DNA from: Sialis fuliginosa
Taxonomy: Eukaryota; Arthropoda; Insecta; Megaloptera; Sialidae
Direction: 5' to 3'
DNA: 64,000 nucleotides
NCBI GenBank assembly: GCA_961205875.1
Contig: OY540810.1
Coordinates: 20,584,001-20,648,000 of the forward strand
In this document: positions 1 through 11,439 of the stretch, one piece after another
Numbering within the stretch: the first letter of the stretch is position 1
How the letters are laid out: each line of letters starts with the position of its first letter
Notes under the pieces: generated by a model
Seen by the model: the letters and a program-made list of their open reading frames with translations, nothing else
What the model was told of the DNA's origin: nothing
Database searches by the model: none
Program-made: the position numbers and the translations under genes

Positions 1-239
1 GAGATGCTTTTATGAGTATTCTAGATTTTTTAAAGAGTTTTAGATACTCTAGTACGCAGGTCTTTGAAAAATCGAAAAAACACGTGTATTTTAAATGGGA
101 AAATCACCCCCTTCTGGTAATGTCCATTTTTTAAGATGGAGGGTTGAAACTTTTTCTACATTTTTTTTAAATTATTTGGAGCTGATTTGGGGGGCGACCC
201 GGTAAAAATTCTTCCTAACCCCATATAAGGACCACCCTA
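1..239. mobile_element. Right end of a TAGGGTG-ended DNA element, cut by the window edge
   Basis: The stretch ends in CCACCCTA, which on the other strand reads TAGGGTGGTCC. The same style of end (TAGGRYG) bounds the two foldback elements near 42.3 and 45.6 kb. The stretch also holds the phrase TATTTTAAATGGGAAAA, close to a phrase in the arms of the 45.6-kb palindrome. The other end lies outside the window, so no target duplication can be checked. I infer a non-autonomous hAT-like or foldback element; no coding capacity is visible. Confidence 0.4.
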
Positions 240-1281
240 ATGTACATATATAAAGTATATGTGTATAATCTCTCTCTATATGAATATAAATTGATTTTTG
301 TAAATCATATTTAAAATCAAATTAAAAATGAATTATTTACATGTAACGCCATCTAAATTCATAATAATAATCTATAAATAAACAGCACTATGTATAACGC
401 GTTAATAAATTAAATTTGACAACGAAACCTTTAAACTGATATCCGGTACATCAAAAACTGATTAAAACAAATTTTATGCTTGAAGATTTATTCCACACTT
501 GGTAACTTAATATCTATGGAGTACAGTTACATGATCTCAAAACAAGGGGGATGTGCTATATTGGTATCACAAGTATGGCTTCGTGTAAAGGAGGGGAATG
601 TTTTGGAATCGCTGACTTAGAGCAACTCGTTCATTGGTCAGTTCATTAGTGTGTTCTAAAGCTTCCTTTGGATGAGGGCGGGTTTTGTGACTACAGTGTG
701 ATATTTTTTTTGTTTTATTACAGGAAAAGTTTGACCGGATCTCTAAGCTCCAAAGTAAATAGTTAACAGAGTTTATATCCACTATTTGTTGGCGTGTGAA
801 TTTAAATACAACGTTGTTTCGTGTTTTTCTGTAAATAAATTTATAAACATGATGTCTTGCTTAATTTCAAATCAATTTAGTATTTTATATTGCATTACAG
901 TTGAGGCGCTCTGCGCCAAAACAGCCTAATTATTTTTTCGAACTGAGAAAAATCACTTGCGCAGCAATTAAAAAAAAAACGGATGTTTACTCTTGTCAAT
1001 TTTTGAATTGTTTAAAAAAAAATGTATTAGATAAAAAATGTCGGGTACGTTATTATCTGTATCAAATACAACACCCCCTAACCATAAAAATTATAAGTTG
1101 ATAGCATTGCTATTGAAACACGTGTAAGTCTAAACTCTTACAATTTTAATGATTAGGGGATTTGTATTTGATAAGTCATAACCATAGTTTTTGTCTTTTG
1201 TTTGTTATTATCTGTAATTTATTCCTCATACATTTTTTATGATTTAGTCAGAAAGATTTTTTTTTAATAATTATTTAGAAT
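240..1281. other. A+T-rich DNA without recognised feature
   Basis: Homopolymer-rich sequence with two short frames (minus strand 567-782, plus strand 901-1101) that have no recognisable domain and the composition of random A+T-rich DNA. I see no repeat structure or gene here. Confidence 0.6.
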
Positions 1282-1401
1282 CACCCACACTGTTCATTCT
1301 CAGTAGTACGTATAAGAAATTCCCATGGTACCTATGACAAACACGCACACTGTTCAATCTCTGTAATACGTATAAGAAAGTCCCATGAGATTCATGACAG
1401 A
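1282..1401. repeat. Two-copy 60-bp tandem duplication
   Basis: Two adjacent units of exactly 60 bp (1282-1341 and 1342-1401) share CACACTGTTCA, TACGTATAAGAAA and TCCCATG with scattered substitutions. It is a local duplication of moderate age. No function is indicated. Confidence 0.8.
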
Positions 1402-1555
1402 TATTTCTTCTCTGTGTTTTGAACCATTTGAATTATAATTAAATTTTTTTTCAAAAATTTGTTTTTTCGAAAAAATTAATAGTACAGAAATTATAGATAA
1501 TAATATTACATACAATTTTTAACTTGACTATTATTATCTAATTCGTAATGTTCCA

Positions 1556-1885
1556 AAGTAATTCGAAAAAATTAAAAAGTCGAGCTTATTGTTAGTAAAC
1601 ATACATAATAATACATATGTATCCGGTTGAAAGATCGTTTTAAAAGTAGGTTTTCTTCCCAGACAAAAATTAATCTTAAATATAAAGGTTAACCTTTTAT
1701 GATTTGTCGTATTTGAGTTACAGCGCTTACAGACAGTCAGACAGACACACAGACATCATGGCGAAAATAGTCAGAATGGATTCAGGGAAGATCAAAATGG
1801 ATAATTCCATCAAAATCTGGATTTCGAAAAAAATCGGCTTAACAATACTTATTTACTTTTACTACGATTATATTTCATATACATA
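1556..1885 (+). repeat. Dispersed repeat with GACAGACAGACA stretch, copy 1
   Basis: The block runs through AATTCGAAAAA, an ATACATATG-type stretch, CCGGTTGAAAGATCGTTTTA, TACAGCGCTTACAGACAG and CATCATGGCGAAAATAGTC. A second copy is interrupted at 45.58-46.93 kb and a short third piece lies at 61.1 kb, so it is a dispersed family. The short frame at 1704-1886 lies inside the repeat and is not a credible gene. Family unknown; a LINE tail or a non-autonomous DNA element are both possible. Confidence 0.6.
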
Positions 1886-2631
1886 GGTATAAGAATGTAA
1901 AAATAGTAACCTATTTTCCATTAAAAAGCACCAAAAACTTAAAAAAATATTTTTCTAACTCAGGTCTATTATTGGTCCATAATTTACTATATTTATACCA
2001 AATCTCAGCTCTATATCAAACAGTTCAGTAGCTAAAGAGCTGTGACAGACAGACAAACAGACATTATAGATGTCGCCATGGAATACAATTAAAATCAATT
2101 CGATATTTTTCGCGTTAAACCTTTAATTGAATACATCTTCGAATATACCCGAACGCCGAACATACATATAAATTGATAAACATTTCGTAAATCATCACAG
2201 CGTTGAAATTTTATTAACCAATTGGGGAAAAAATAGGTGTTCCCATGAAAATTCATTCGGAAATTCGCTGCGTTAGGATATGTTTATCAGCTTGGGACAG
2301 ACGTAGCGAAACTAAAATGTGTTGAATATTCAGCGATTCAATATTTAAATTGCAACATCTGCCGTGGTACAATAGTACAGTTGTGGGTAAAGGGTTGAGA
2401 GCTGAGGTCTGATCCGGATTATCCACCCCCTACCCTTCACACCGCACCAGATTCAGTATTTTAAATATGCGATCGAATTCTCATTGTTGTCTGTTTTGAC
2501 ACTCAGTTTTTTTAAATTACTAATAATATTTTTAAGATTTATTTTATTTAATGATTATTCAAAAGCGTCCATTGATTAGTACGTAAAGATGTTTTTTTGG
2601 AAAATTTCGACTCCGTTTCCCCTTAAAAGTA
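1886..2631. other. Non-coding A+T-rich spacer
   Basis: It contains a second GACAGACAGACAAACAGACA run near 2044, a known companion of old insect repeat ends, and a more G+C-rich patch at 2400-2460. No open frame of note and no clean inverted repeat were found. Confidence 0.5.
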
Positions 2632-2633
2632 TA

Positions 2634-3353
2634 GGGGAGAGTGGGGTAATCACGAACGCGGAGTAATTCAAGTGGTTTAGGTATGTTAGAAGAGGAAAGC
2701 TAATACTCTCTCTGAATTTACCGACAATTGGGCCTACGTCTAACGGTCAGTGCAGATTACGCTTACAGTACAAAGTAAGCTGAGTTACATTTTTATATCA
2801 TATTTCATTTTTATTAAAATAAATTCCATGTTATAACTGATATGTAATTAATACAAATGTGATTAAGTTATGCCCAAGTAAGCCTCGAAAAAACAGTATT
2901 TGATGTCATCCGTATTGTATATTATATTATGATCCTAACCTCAACAAAAATAATTTTTATTTTTTTCAAGCTCAAATTCCGAACGTTGTAAAAAAAGACT
3001 GATGAAAACAATAATTGGAAAAAGTGCGAGAACTCGCAGTCATTTTAAAGAAAATTATTAAAAGAAGAAGTGCGCCCAAGTAAAAAAGAAGACGAAAGGA
3101 AGATGTTGATAAATAAAATAACTATTTTTGTTATTATACTGAGAAATATCAAGATTCTCCTGTTGAAGACTTAGTAATGTGCTTCAAGTGCAATTTATGG
3201 GCACATGATAAGTGTACCAGTGATCAATGTATATTCAGAGGCTTTTGCTGCGAATTTTGAAACTTATTATTCCACTGTTATACTGAAAATGTATAACTAA
3301 AAGATTATTTAATAATAATACACAATACGTCGTAACTACCCCACTCCCCACTC
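2634..3353 (+). mobile_element. pogo-like (Tc1/mariner superfamily) internally deleted DNA transposon
   Basis: Both ends are bounded by TA (2632-2633 and 3354-3355), the usual duplication for this superfamily. The terminal repeats are GGGGAGAGTGGGGTAATCAC on the left and GAGTGGGGAGTGGGGTAG read inward on the right; GGGGAGTGGGGTAA-type ends are familiar from pogo/Tigger-like elements in animals. Inside, a frame from 3117 to the stop at 3258-3260 encodes what looks like the Cys/His-rich tail of such transposases. The DDE catalytic core is absent, so this is a non-autonomous, roughly 720-bp derivative. Confidence 0.65.
3117..3260 (+). pseudogene. Transposase C-terminal zinc-binding tail (pogo-like remnant)
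   Basis: The frame reads NYFCYYTEKYQ, then CFKCNLWAHDKC and a final CIFRGFCCEF before TGA. The layout (C-x2-C, W-A-H-x2-C, then F-C-C) matches the PHD-like Cys/His tail that pogo/Tigger/Jerky-type transposases carry behind the DDE domain, where CxxC...WAHxxC...CxxC is usual. The second cysteine of the first pair is replaced by tyrosine and a stop lies in frame directly upstream (3114-3116), so this is a relic. Assignment is by motif only. Confidence 0.6.
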
Positions 3354-3355
3354 TA

Positions 3356-4109
3356 TTTTTTACATAAAGATTTATCAATTAGTTTTACTACTAGTATATT
3401 GACGTAATTTTAAGGTTGATATTATGACAGAAAGCAAAAGTTTAGATATTTAGATATACCCACGTTTATTAAAAAATTGTATTTAATTTTGTATGACTAA
3501 TCTCATATAATTAAATTAAACCATGCAAAGAAGATATATTTGTGATATTTAAATAATCTAATAATAATGACTACATTTTTGAACCACATCCAAGAAAAAT
3601 GGAAAGAAAAAACATTTGTTATTTTTAAAGCATTAAATTTGATACTTGAACAAATTCGTTGTCTAAGAATGTCAAATTTATAAAATTATTTTAAATGCTT
3701 GTCATTTTGTAAACGTTTAATTTATTTATATAATTAATCTAAAATATTTATTAGCTGTAAAAACAAATCAGTAAAATATTATCTCTGAATATTAATTTTT
3801 ACTACTAATAATAAAAATTTATATCTTTTAAAAACAAACATTACAAATGTAATCAAAAACTTTAATTATAAGCGAACAAATACCATTAACTAAAGAACCA
3901 TAAATAGTCAAAAGGATATCAAAATATAATTACTGTTCAACATCATAAAAACAATATTTTCTTTCGATCTAAATAACTCACCCATTCAATTTTATTCAAT
4001 CTGAATAAAACCAATGAAAAATTATTTGTTTAACATTAGTCATGTTATTCCTGAACATAAAATATTCGTTTTTTTTTTGCTACAGAAACAATAATATTCA
4101 TATGTAAAA
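3356..4109. other. A+T-rich spacer, nothing recognised
   Basis: Very A+T-rich sequence between the pogo-like element and the next foldback. I see no open frame longer than background, no inverted repeat and no tandem array. Confidence 0.6.
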
Positions 4110-4118
4110 TGAAAATTT

Positions 4119-4789
4119 AATATATGCTAATTAATTAATTATTAAGAGGGAACATATGAGTAGACAGCGGAAAAATAGGTGAATTTTGGGAATTATTATC
4201 TCAAAAACTATTTTTTTGATTTCATCCAGGTTTGTTTTATTTTGAAATATATGTATACTGAGGTATATATAATTTTTTTTATGAATATATATGTATATCA
4301 ACTAGGAGCGCTGCTATCGTGACCGGCGTAAAACATGTCCTTCGATACAGTTCTCAGGATTACTGGCAGTCGGTTGATCTGCAACAGAAATTTCAAAGAT
4401 ATTCTTAGAAGTAAATACATGATGCCCTTCGCTACGTAGGATTTTTGAAAAAAAAAACTAATTGAGTAAAAAAAATCCTACTTAGTGAAGGGCATTACAC
4501 ATTAAAAAACTTCTAAGAAAATCTTTGAAATTTCTGTTTCAGATTAACCGACTGCTAGTAATCCTGGGAACCGCATCGAGAGACATGTTTTACACCGGCC
4601 ACGACAGCAGCGTTTCCAGTCGATAAATATTCATAAAAAAATTGTAAACATACCTCAATATATATATGTATACTTTAAAATAAAAAAAACCTGGATGAAA
4701 TTGAACTAACTAACATTCCCAAAATTCACATATTTTTTTCCGCACCGACTACTTATGTATATGTTCCTCTTTAATTAGCATGTGATTCT
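4119..4789. mobile_element. Foldback element with probable 9-bp target duplication
   Basis: Two arms of about 330 bp are imperfect reverse complements meeting near 4455-4465. Matching landmarks are GCTAATTAA at the outer ends, CATCCAGG, AAAACATGT, ATTTCAAAGAT and GCCCTTC near the centre. TGAAAATTT occurs directly outside both ends (4110-4118 and 4790-4798). A 9-bp duplication fits Mutator-like or Drosophila FB-type foldbacks, but the 9-mer is A+T-rich and could be chance. Several substitutions separate the arms, so it is not recent. No transposase is present. Confidence 0.65.
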
Positions 4790-5048
4790 TGAAAATTTTG
4801 TTTAGTTATTTTTTTTGTTTCAGTTAGTCTATTGAATTTTCTTCAAATATTTATATTTTTCAGATTTCTAATATTCCTAGACTCCTTATTTATACAATAA
4901 TTATTTATAAAATATTAAAGAAAATTTTATTAGATTAGTATAGCAGCAAATGACCATTGAGTATGCAATATTAGGTCTCTGAAATGTTAGAAATGTTGGA
5001 TTCGAAAGATTTTTCTGTAGAGACAAAGACCTCAATTTTCGTTTTAGG

Positions 5049-5105
5049 CTCCCCCCCCCCCCCCCTCCTCCAAGGATTCATAAGATTTTAAGAACCCCCC
5101 CTCCC
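5049..5105. repeat. Homopolymeric C tract and C-rich patch
   Basis: A run of about 16 cytosines is followed by CTCCTCC and a second C-rich patch (CCCCCCCTCCCC) some 30 bp on, in otherwise A+T-rich DNA. The complement could form G-quadruplex-like structure. Nearby TTACGTAATG is a phrase common next to old insect DNA-transposon ends, so the tract may be the edge of a decayed element. Confidence 0.5.
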
Positions 5106-6240
5106 CTATCTCCAAAAGCCTTACGTAATGAATGAACAGTTCCTTTATATCTATTTCAATTTATAGGCACAAAAATAACAATTTAAATAATATTTTGACA
5201 TCAAGTATTACAACATTGAAAAAAAACGAATAGTTAAAACTAGATAAAAATCAATATTGGTACCAAAATAACGCCTATTCATCACAACTTTATTGCATGT
5301 TAAATGTGTATCAATAGCATTTAATAGAATTAATTAAAACGTATTGTTGTTAACCAGAACGTGAGTAAACTAGGTGCGGATATATCGAAATGTATAAAAA
5401 TCATATAATCCGATTATTCCTCCTCGGGTTTCGTTCGGTTTTCAATTCATCATCAGCGACTATTGTCACACAGGTCTACAGTTTGATGTATTCAGCAATT
5501 TGTGTTATTTCACACGGTTACTTTTTTACTCTATATAAAATTAAAATAAACATTTTTTATTTGAAGATTTTAATGCACTAAATTGAGATATAAGATCCAT
5601 ATCAAGATCACCGCGGAAGCCTAAGAGTATCTGAAATCTATGTTCTTGTTTTATATTATTAAACTAGGCTGCGGAGATTAACACAGGTTTTTTTTAGGTA
5701 CAGTTTTGTTATTCACAGGATTTGTTACAAATGTGGTGTAGAATAATACCCTACGTTTGCTCCGATTGCAAAAATTTTCAGATTTTCAGATTTTTGCTAA
5801 ATATATGTCTAAATAAGTATTATACAAAAAAAGTTTCAAATAAAAGTTGTTTGCTATAAAATTTCCTATACAATTTCCGTTTTAAAAAAATTAAAAAAAT
5901 TCATTCGTTTATTCGCTATGCTGAAAAAACTTTTATAAAGCTTACTTTTTTAAAGCTAATAACTAATGAAGTTTAATGTTTTTTAAATTGATACTCCGGA
6001 AAAATACACATTTTGTAGTACAGAACATTTACTGAAAATTTGGATCTGATATCTTCAATTATTATCGTTTTATTAAATTGTTAATAAAAAAAAGTATTTG
6101 TAGAACCTTTATTTTTCCACAACTGTTTGTATGTGTTACCAAAGACTTATGTATATATTACGATATAATCGATTGCCACCATAAAAAAGTAGATTGTTAA
6201 ATTATTTGCCAAAAAGTAGCACTAAAATCTTATTATCTCA
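5106..6240. other. A+T-rich DNA, possible old repeat at 5740-6080
   Basis: No gene seen. The frame at 5390-5581 has no recognisable feature. The part from about 5740 (CAAATAAAAGTTGTTTGC and similar phrases) has the flavour of a decayed interspersed repeat, but I could not pair it with another copy in this window. Confidence 0.4.
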
Positions 6241-6600
6241 TTTATTTATTATAAACCAATTCAATTGTTTTATTTAACAAGCAATATTTATAAAAAATAA
6301 TAGCCAAAAATCCACTTTAAAAAATTATCTATTGGTGAAACCCACATAAAAATCGGTTCATTAGTTTTCGAGATTAGCGATAAAAGATACAAAAATAAGC
6401 TTTATTTTATATAGGCAGAGTAAATTAATTGTATAAACAATCAATTTTTGTAAAAATTGTGTAGTGTGTAATATACCTCAAAAACTCAAAAACTACTATT
6501 CCAATTTTAATACGGTTTTCACCAACCAATAAGTAAATAGTTTAAAAATATTGTTGGTTTTATGAAACAATTGAATTGGTTTATAATAAAAAAAATTAAT
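6241..6600. repeat. Old inverted repeat about 360 bp long
   Basis: TTATAAACCAATTCAATTG on the left pairs with CAATTGAATTGGTTTATAAT near 6569-6588. Farther in, ATTGGTGAAACCCACATAAA pairs loosely with the complement of the stretch near 6495-6535. The phrase AAAATCGGTTCATTAGTTTT is typical of decayed insect element tails. It is probably an eroded foldback or MITE; the ends and target duplication are unclear. Confidence 0.5.
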
Positions 6601-6609
6601 AATGTAACT

Positions 6610-7981
6610 CGTTCAAGAAAAATATCTGTCACGTTTTTTGATAAAAAATATCCTAAATCCATTGTTAATGTTTTTACATTTGTTGTGAATCAATCTGTAT
6701 ATCTATTTCAAAAATAAATATATATAATAGTACTGTAAGAACTGTGGGAAGAAAGTTAAAAATACAAAAACATGACGCCTGGTCAGCCTAATCATAGATA
6801 TTGATATTGATACAATTTGAGAAATAGTATTTATTTTAACTATATCAAATATAATTGGTTCGTATGAAACAGCCCTTATTTTTATTATGCCTATATTTAG
6901 TTAGAGCAGTATCCGCCACAAATAATCTGTGAGGTGAATTTTTATCTAATTTATATTATTCAGCGAACGTATTTTAACAATCCCAAATTAAATTTGTAGC
7001 TTTGTTCGGACTAACAAGATTTATTCATTTACTCGTATCTGTGGTATAGGAAACAAAAAATACATTTTATACAATTATATAGATACCTTGCCAGAAATGG
7101 CTTAAGCTGACCGACAACAAATTAGAGAAAAAAATAATATATATACCTACTTATTTTATTTATGATAACAAATCATTAGTGTTGTATGGTTTTATGTGAC
7201 ATAAAAAAAATTTCAGATCCTACAAGCGGAAGTGACGTAATACTATACATCTAGAATAACAAAGTTCTAAATTAAAAGTTATTTTTTAAGTTAGTACAAT
7301 GAGAAACTTATCTCAAGATATTTTTATTTAATCATCGCTAAATATACATGCACCAAAAACTACGTCTCTGGCTCAATACCCTTTTCTTTCGTGGTGCTCA
7401 TTGACTGAAGGCGCTCCCACCAAAATTGCTGATAGAAAAAAAAATGTATTCTCGAGGTGGTTAACCACTTTTGATAACTCACTATATGTAGGTATACTTA
7501 TAAAATAATACTAATACTACTTGTTATCATAGGTACAAGTTAAGATTTGTGTTATTTTAAATTGGGATAATTTAAAAAATCTTACGTCAACGTTGATGCT
7601 ATCTTAAGAATTTCAAGTAAGTACAAATTTTAATGATTTATTTTATTTAACTTTTTTATATTATATATGTCTTTCTGCACTTTCTACTTACTGTATATAT
7701 GATAATTTAATTCGCAGAAACATGATATGACAAAGAAATAATGAATGGTCAAGTATTGGTAACTGGCAGCAACATAAACAAGGTACAATATTAATATATT
7801 ATAAAAAATTATTACATTGCTTTGAACATTTATTTTACAACTTCTGTTTGTGTTGTCACATAAATGTGTCCTCATATATATGAATCTTGTCGTGTGTATT
7901 TAAATTAACAACGGTTTTATACAAATTAATAAAATATCTAGATGTAACAAACAATATCATAAATGGTTCTTTGTTATAATG
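6610..7981. other. A+T-rich spacer, nothing recognised
   Basis: Unique-looking A+T-rich sequence. The 63-residue minus-strand frame at 7684-7875 is hydrophobic by composition and has no start context, domain or partner to support it. Confidence 0.55.
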
Positions 7982-7985
7982 TTAA

Positions 7986-8723
7986 CCCTCCGTTGTGTGA
8001 AATGGCCTACGCAGGCCATTTCGATTTTCAAAGGTATATATCTTTTTTTTTTCGTTGTCTTATCCAAAAAAGGCAACAATATACCATTACATTCTACGAA
8101 CTGAAGAGATTTTGAATTTTATGACCATATCCGCCTATCAAGTAAAAAAAAAACAGTTTTTACTCAAAAACTTCATATGTGAGGGTAAATGGCCTACGCA
8201 GGCCACAAGTATTATTATGATTGGCATTGTTTGTATTTCTTGGATTTTTTTTTAGGTTTTCTCTGTATAAACTGTATAACTAGTTATTGTTTTGTTTTTT
8301 AGCTTGAATTAGATATTTATTGAGTGCGGACGTAAAGTAGAAATTTTTTAATATTATTATTGACATTGTTTGAATTTTTTGGAGTTTCATTATTGTTTGG
8401 TTTGCAACGCATATCTAGCCGCAGGACTATCGAACAAATAAATATTTTTTAGATGCTAAGTGTTTTACATTGTTTTACCCCTGTAACTAGTAGAAAAAAA
8501 ATATGAATTTTTTTTTTTTTTTTTTTTTTTAATTTGTTCTTTTATATTCATAGTCACATACAACATTTTTTGATATAGACGACATAAAAACCTGCTTAGA
8601 CACACTATTTGCACACCATCCTTTATCTAAAACACGTTTTAATAGCCTTTTCTCATATGTGGCCTGGTCAGGCCAGGCCATTTCACACAACGAAGGGTAC
8701 AAAAACTTTCACACAACGGAGGG
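7986..8723. mobile_element. piggyBac-like MITE, TTAA-flanked
   Basis: TTAA stands immediately outside both ends (7982-7985 and 8724-8727), the hallmark target of the piggyBac superfamily. The termini are perfect 17-bp inverted repeats: CCCTCCGTTGTGTGAAA at the left and its complement at 8707-8723. Next to the left end is a palindrome-like TGGCCTACGCAGGCCA, repeated near 8190. The right end carries a second, slightly diverged end (8681-8697, CACACAACGAAGGG). The interior is A+T-rich with a poly-T run near 8510-8531. The 66-residue frame at 8055-8255 shows no transposase motif. Confidence 0.85.
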
Positions 8724-8894
8724 TTAAATAAATATTATATTTCTTATAAACAAGTATTCATCTAATAAAATAAATAATTTAAGCAATCTCATAACTAAGG
8801 ATCATTAATAAATTAAATGTCTTCTGATTAAACTTAACTATTAATGTCTGTTAATTTTTTTTAACAAACTATATATATTTTTTCTTTTCATTTT

Positions 8895-9101
8895 TCACAA
8901 ATTTGACGTTGGCATTCTTAGATAGTTAAAATTTTGAAATACCTACTTGTTGTGGACGACTTTAAGAAGATATTTCTATGATAATCGCTAAAAATTATCT
9001 TATTTCTTCAATAAAGTTACTAAAAGTATTTCTAAAAAATACCTCTCCTGTAAAATTAACTTTTTGCCACTTGCGATAATTCGGCGATTAGAGCTCGATG
9101 T
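8895..9101 (+). repeat. Dispersed repeat, copy 1 (second copy at 63.5 kb)
   Basis: It shares an ordered set of phrases with 63472-63632: ACAAATTTGA, GTTGGCA, CGCTAAAAATTA, CTTCAAT(A)AAGTTACT, ATTTCTAAAA, CCTGTAAAATT, and a closing GGCGATTAGAGCTCGATGTT or its diverged partner. Both copies lie in the same orientation. The family is unknown; divergence suggests an old insertion. Confidence 0.65.
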
Positions 9102-9609
9102 TGTATTTTATTTATAGTAGTATCAATTAAATAATAATATATATAATTACAATTTATTTTATACTTATTCATACATTATATATATATAATTTAATTATAA
9201 ATATACATATATATTTAGGTATATGTACCTACTTATCTTTATACCATAGTTAGTAACATCACTTTATTGATGTAAGCTATACATACATATATGTATGTAA
9301 TGTAATATAATCCACAGTAGTTAAGCTTTGTGGGAATTTATATAACGATTGCAGATATCAACTCTATTATAGTTGAATATAATTCTATTTTCTTTGCGCA
9401 GCATTAAGAGCATTACATTGTAAATCTACTGTTGTATATTTATTAATAATGTACAATCATATGAACATATATGTACATACATGCTCTTTCTAGTTTCTAA
9501 AGTACTAACAGTGAAAATTCATCAAGAAATTTAATAATGGAACGATAACATGATATTTTAGAGTTATTATGTTACTAACACATAGAAATAAAAGAGTTAA
9601 ATATAATTG

Positions 9610-10008
9610 CACTAAAATTTTGATAGTATGCATTTTGTACACTCGAACATAAATTTTAATACTTTGCACAAATTTTTTTCTCGTATTGAAGAATATGCCG
9701 GTATGACATCACAGTAGTCAAAAATCACGAATATAAAGTTATTTAGAATAAAGTTGATGCTCTAATAATATACACGTTAACTGTCCTTTGTTAGAGAAAT
9801 CTATTGGAGTGAAGGGAGGTTGGTTAGTTTTGGTTAGGTTAATATATAGAAAATCACAAAAATTACAATAAGTATATCAAAAATATATAATGAATAATCA
9901 TTAAAAAATCACATTAAAAATTTCAAAACATCAGTGGGATCATTCAGTGCAAATTATTAAAATTTATGTTCGAGTGTATACAAAGTACATGCTATGAAAT
10001 TTTTAGTG
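9610..10008. mobile_element. Non-autonomous element with ~60-bp terminal inverted repeats (CACTAAAA ends)
   Basis: The left end CACTAAAATTTTGATAGTAT and the right end, read inward, CACTAAAAATTTCATAGCAT pair across about 60 bp including ACACTCGAACATAAATTTTA. CACTA-type ends suggest the CACTA/EnSpm superfamily, but the bases outside the ends (TTG and AAA) do not form the expected 3-bp duplication. The superfamily is therefore open; the inverted-repeat structure itself is clear. Confidence 0.6.
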
Positions 10009-10636
10009 AAATGAAAGTGCATTTAAATACTATACAAGCCAAAATAAAATACATTTAATTATTACCCAAACATAATATGTATTACATATACATTTAAATT
10101 ATATGAGGATTAAATGAAATATATTATTGAATGTACCCCCGTTCCACCAATCTATTTAAGAATGAGCAAGTGCTGAAATACTTAAAACGTGTTTGTAATT
10201 TAGAGAGTTAATTCAATTATTTGAAGCACACACTTAATGTAGACACAAACAAAGCATTGTTTAGAGATTACTTATAGTCTACAATTATTTATCAAGAGGC
10301 GCAGGACAGGAACTCTCACAGAAATCGTTGTCGAGTTTTACGTGAGAAATCACCTAAGGAATTGAGATTAAATTGGATTCACAGTATGTACCAGTGTGGT
10401 GATGTTTTCGGGTGATATAAAATAGTGCACATCATATTTCTTGTAAAGGCCTTTGTATTTCTTTTCGTAATTTTCATTTAAAGTTAAATTTGATATTACT
10501 TTTTTTTTATTAATAAATATTTATAAATATGATCATATTATATTCTTTAAAAATATTGATATAGTTAGTTAATTATAAATTTCTATGTCGACTGGATGCT
10601 GTCCTCTACTAACAGCTCCTTTGTGAAGTTCTTGAG
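10009..10636. other. Spacer without recognised feature
   Basis: A+T-rich DNA with a modestly richer patch at 10300-10430. No frame, repeat or splice-like structure convincing enough to annotate. Confidence 0.5.
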
Positions 10637-10654
10637 TTGGTGTGGATCTTGGCT

Positions 10655-10735
10655 TCTGGGTGTAAGCCGCGTCGGTTTGGTCGTGTTATCGGCCAACGTT
10701 TCGTCACACATTGCAGTGGAGATCTTCAGGGCTTT
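10655..10735 (-). repeat. Conserved ~65-bp repeat motif, possible eroded hammerhead-ribozyme region
   Basis: On the minus strand the block reads CCCTGAAGATCTCC, then GACGAAACGTTGGCC, then GACGCGGCTTACACCC. Two further copies lie at 29.95-30.07 kb. CTGANGA, a roughly 20-nt hairpin-capable spacer and GAAA is the order of the hammerhead core, known from Penelope-like elements and retrozymes. The spacer pairs only partly (CAC with GTG), so activity is not implied. That this is the tail of such an element is inference; the three-copy repeat is directly visible. Confidence 0.5.
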
Positions 10736-10739
10736 TCTA

Positions 10740-11436
10740 AAAGTACGTGTGTTTTTTATTTTTATTTTTTAGGGTTCCGAAGAAACCCTATTAATCTTAT
10801 TTTGTCGTCCGTCTGTCCTTTTCACTCAAAGCTAAATAGCTCGTACACTATACATATAAGCTAGAAACTTAAAATTTTTACTGAACATGTAAAATGACAC
10901 CCTCTAGTAAAATATGTACAAATTTATTGAATAAATAAATTTTTTTTTAATAAGGAATTAAAGCTAGGTAAAAAAAATATTTTTTTATACCAAGGCATGT
11001 GGCACGTTAAAATGTATAACCAAACAAGCGAAATTTGACCCTTTTTCTATTTTTTTTAAATCAAAATCAAAAGGGGGCTAAATCAAATAAAAAAAAAACT
11101 AAAAAATTGTATACCAAGACGGTGTGGTATGTCAAAATGTACATCTCAATTAGTAGAATTTGACCATATTTTTTATTTTTTTTCTAACTCAAAAATGGCG
11201 CCTGTAGGAGGCTAAAAGCAGTATTTTATTTTGACCCCCAACAACCCGGCTCCCTTGATGAAATATAATTCTATTTAAACTCACAATCAGTCACATTGAA
11301 TAACTAGAAGTAGAAAAATTTGCTGTACATTTTAAAAAATCCATTGATTCCGGAAACTTCATAATTCCAAATTGATAATATCTGGCAAAATTTCAAAAAC
11401 TTCCGGTTAATGTAGTGTCAGTTGACAATTGTTGTA
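10740..11436. other. Decayed repeat sequence
   Basis: Starts with AGGGTTCCGAAGAAACCCT, a phrase seen near many insect element ends, and continues with two loosely similar A+T-rich blocks (about 10950-11080 and 11090-11220), each carrying ATACCAAGRCR, a GT-rich phrase, AAAATGTA and GAATTTGACC. It is probably old interspersed repeat sequence; no coding potential is visible. Confidence 0.4.
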
Positions 11437-11439
11437 TTA

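Noticed and set aside
9815-9845. Telomere-like GGTTAGGTTAAT phrases
   Set aside because: Only one or two imperfect units, within the interior of an inverted-repeat element; no TTAGG array.
9610-10008. CACTA/EnSpm assignment for the CACTAAAA-ended inverted repeat
   Set aside because: The flanking trinucleotides do not match, so I kept the structure but not the superfamily.
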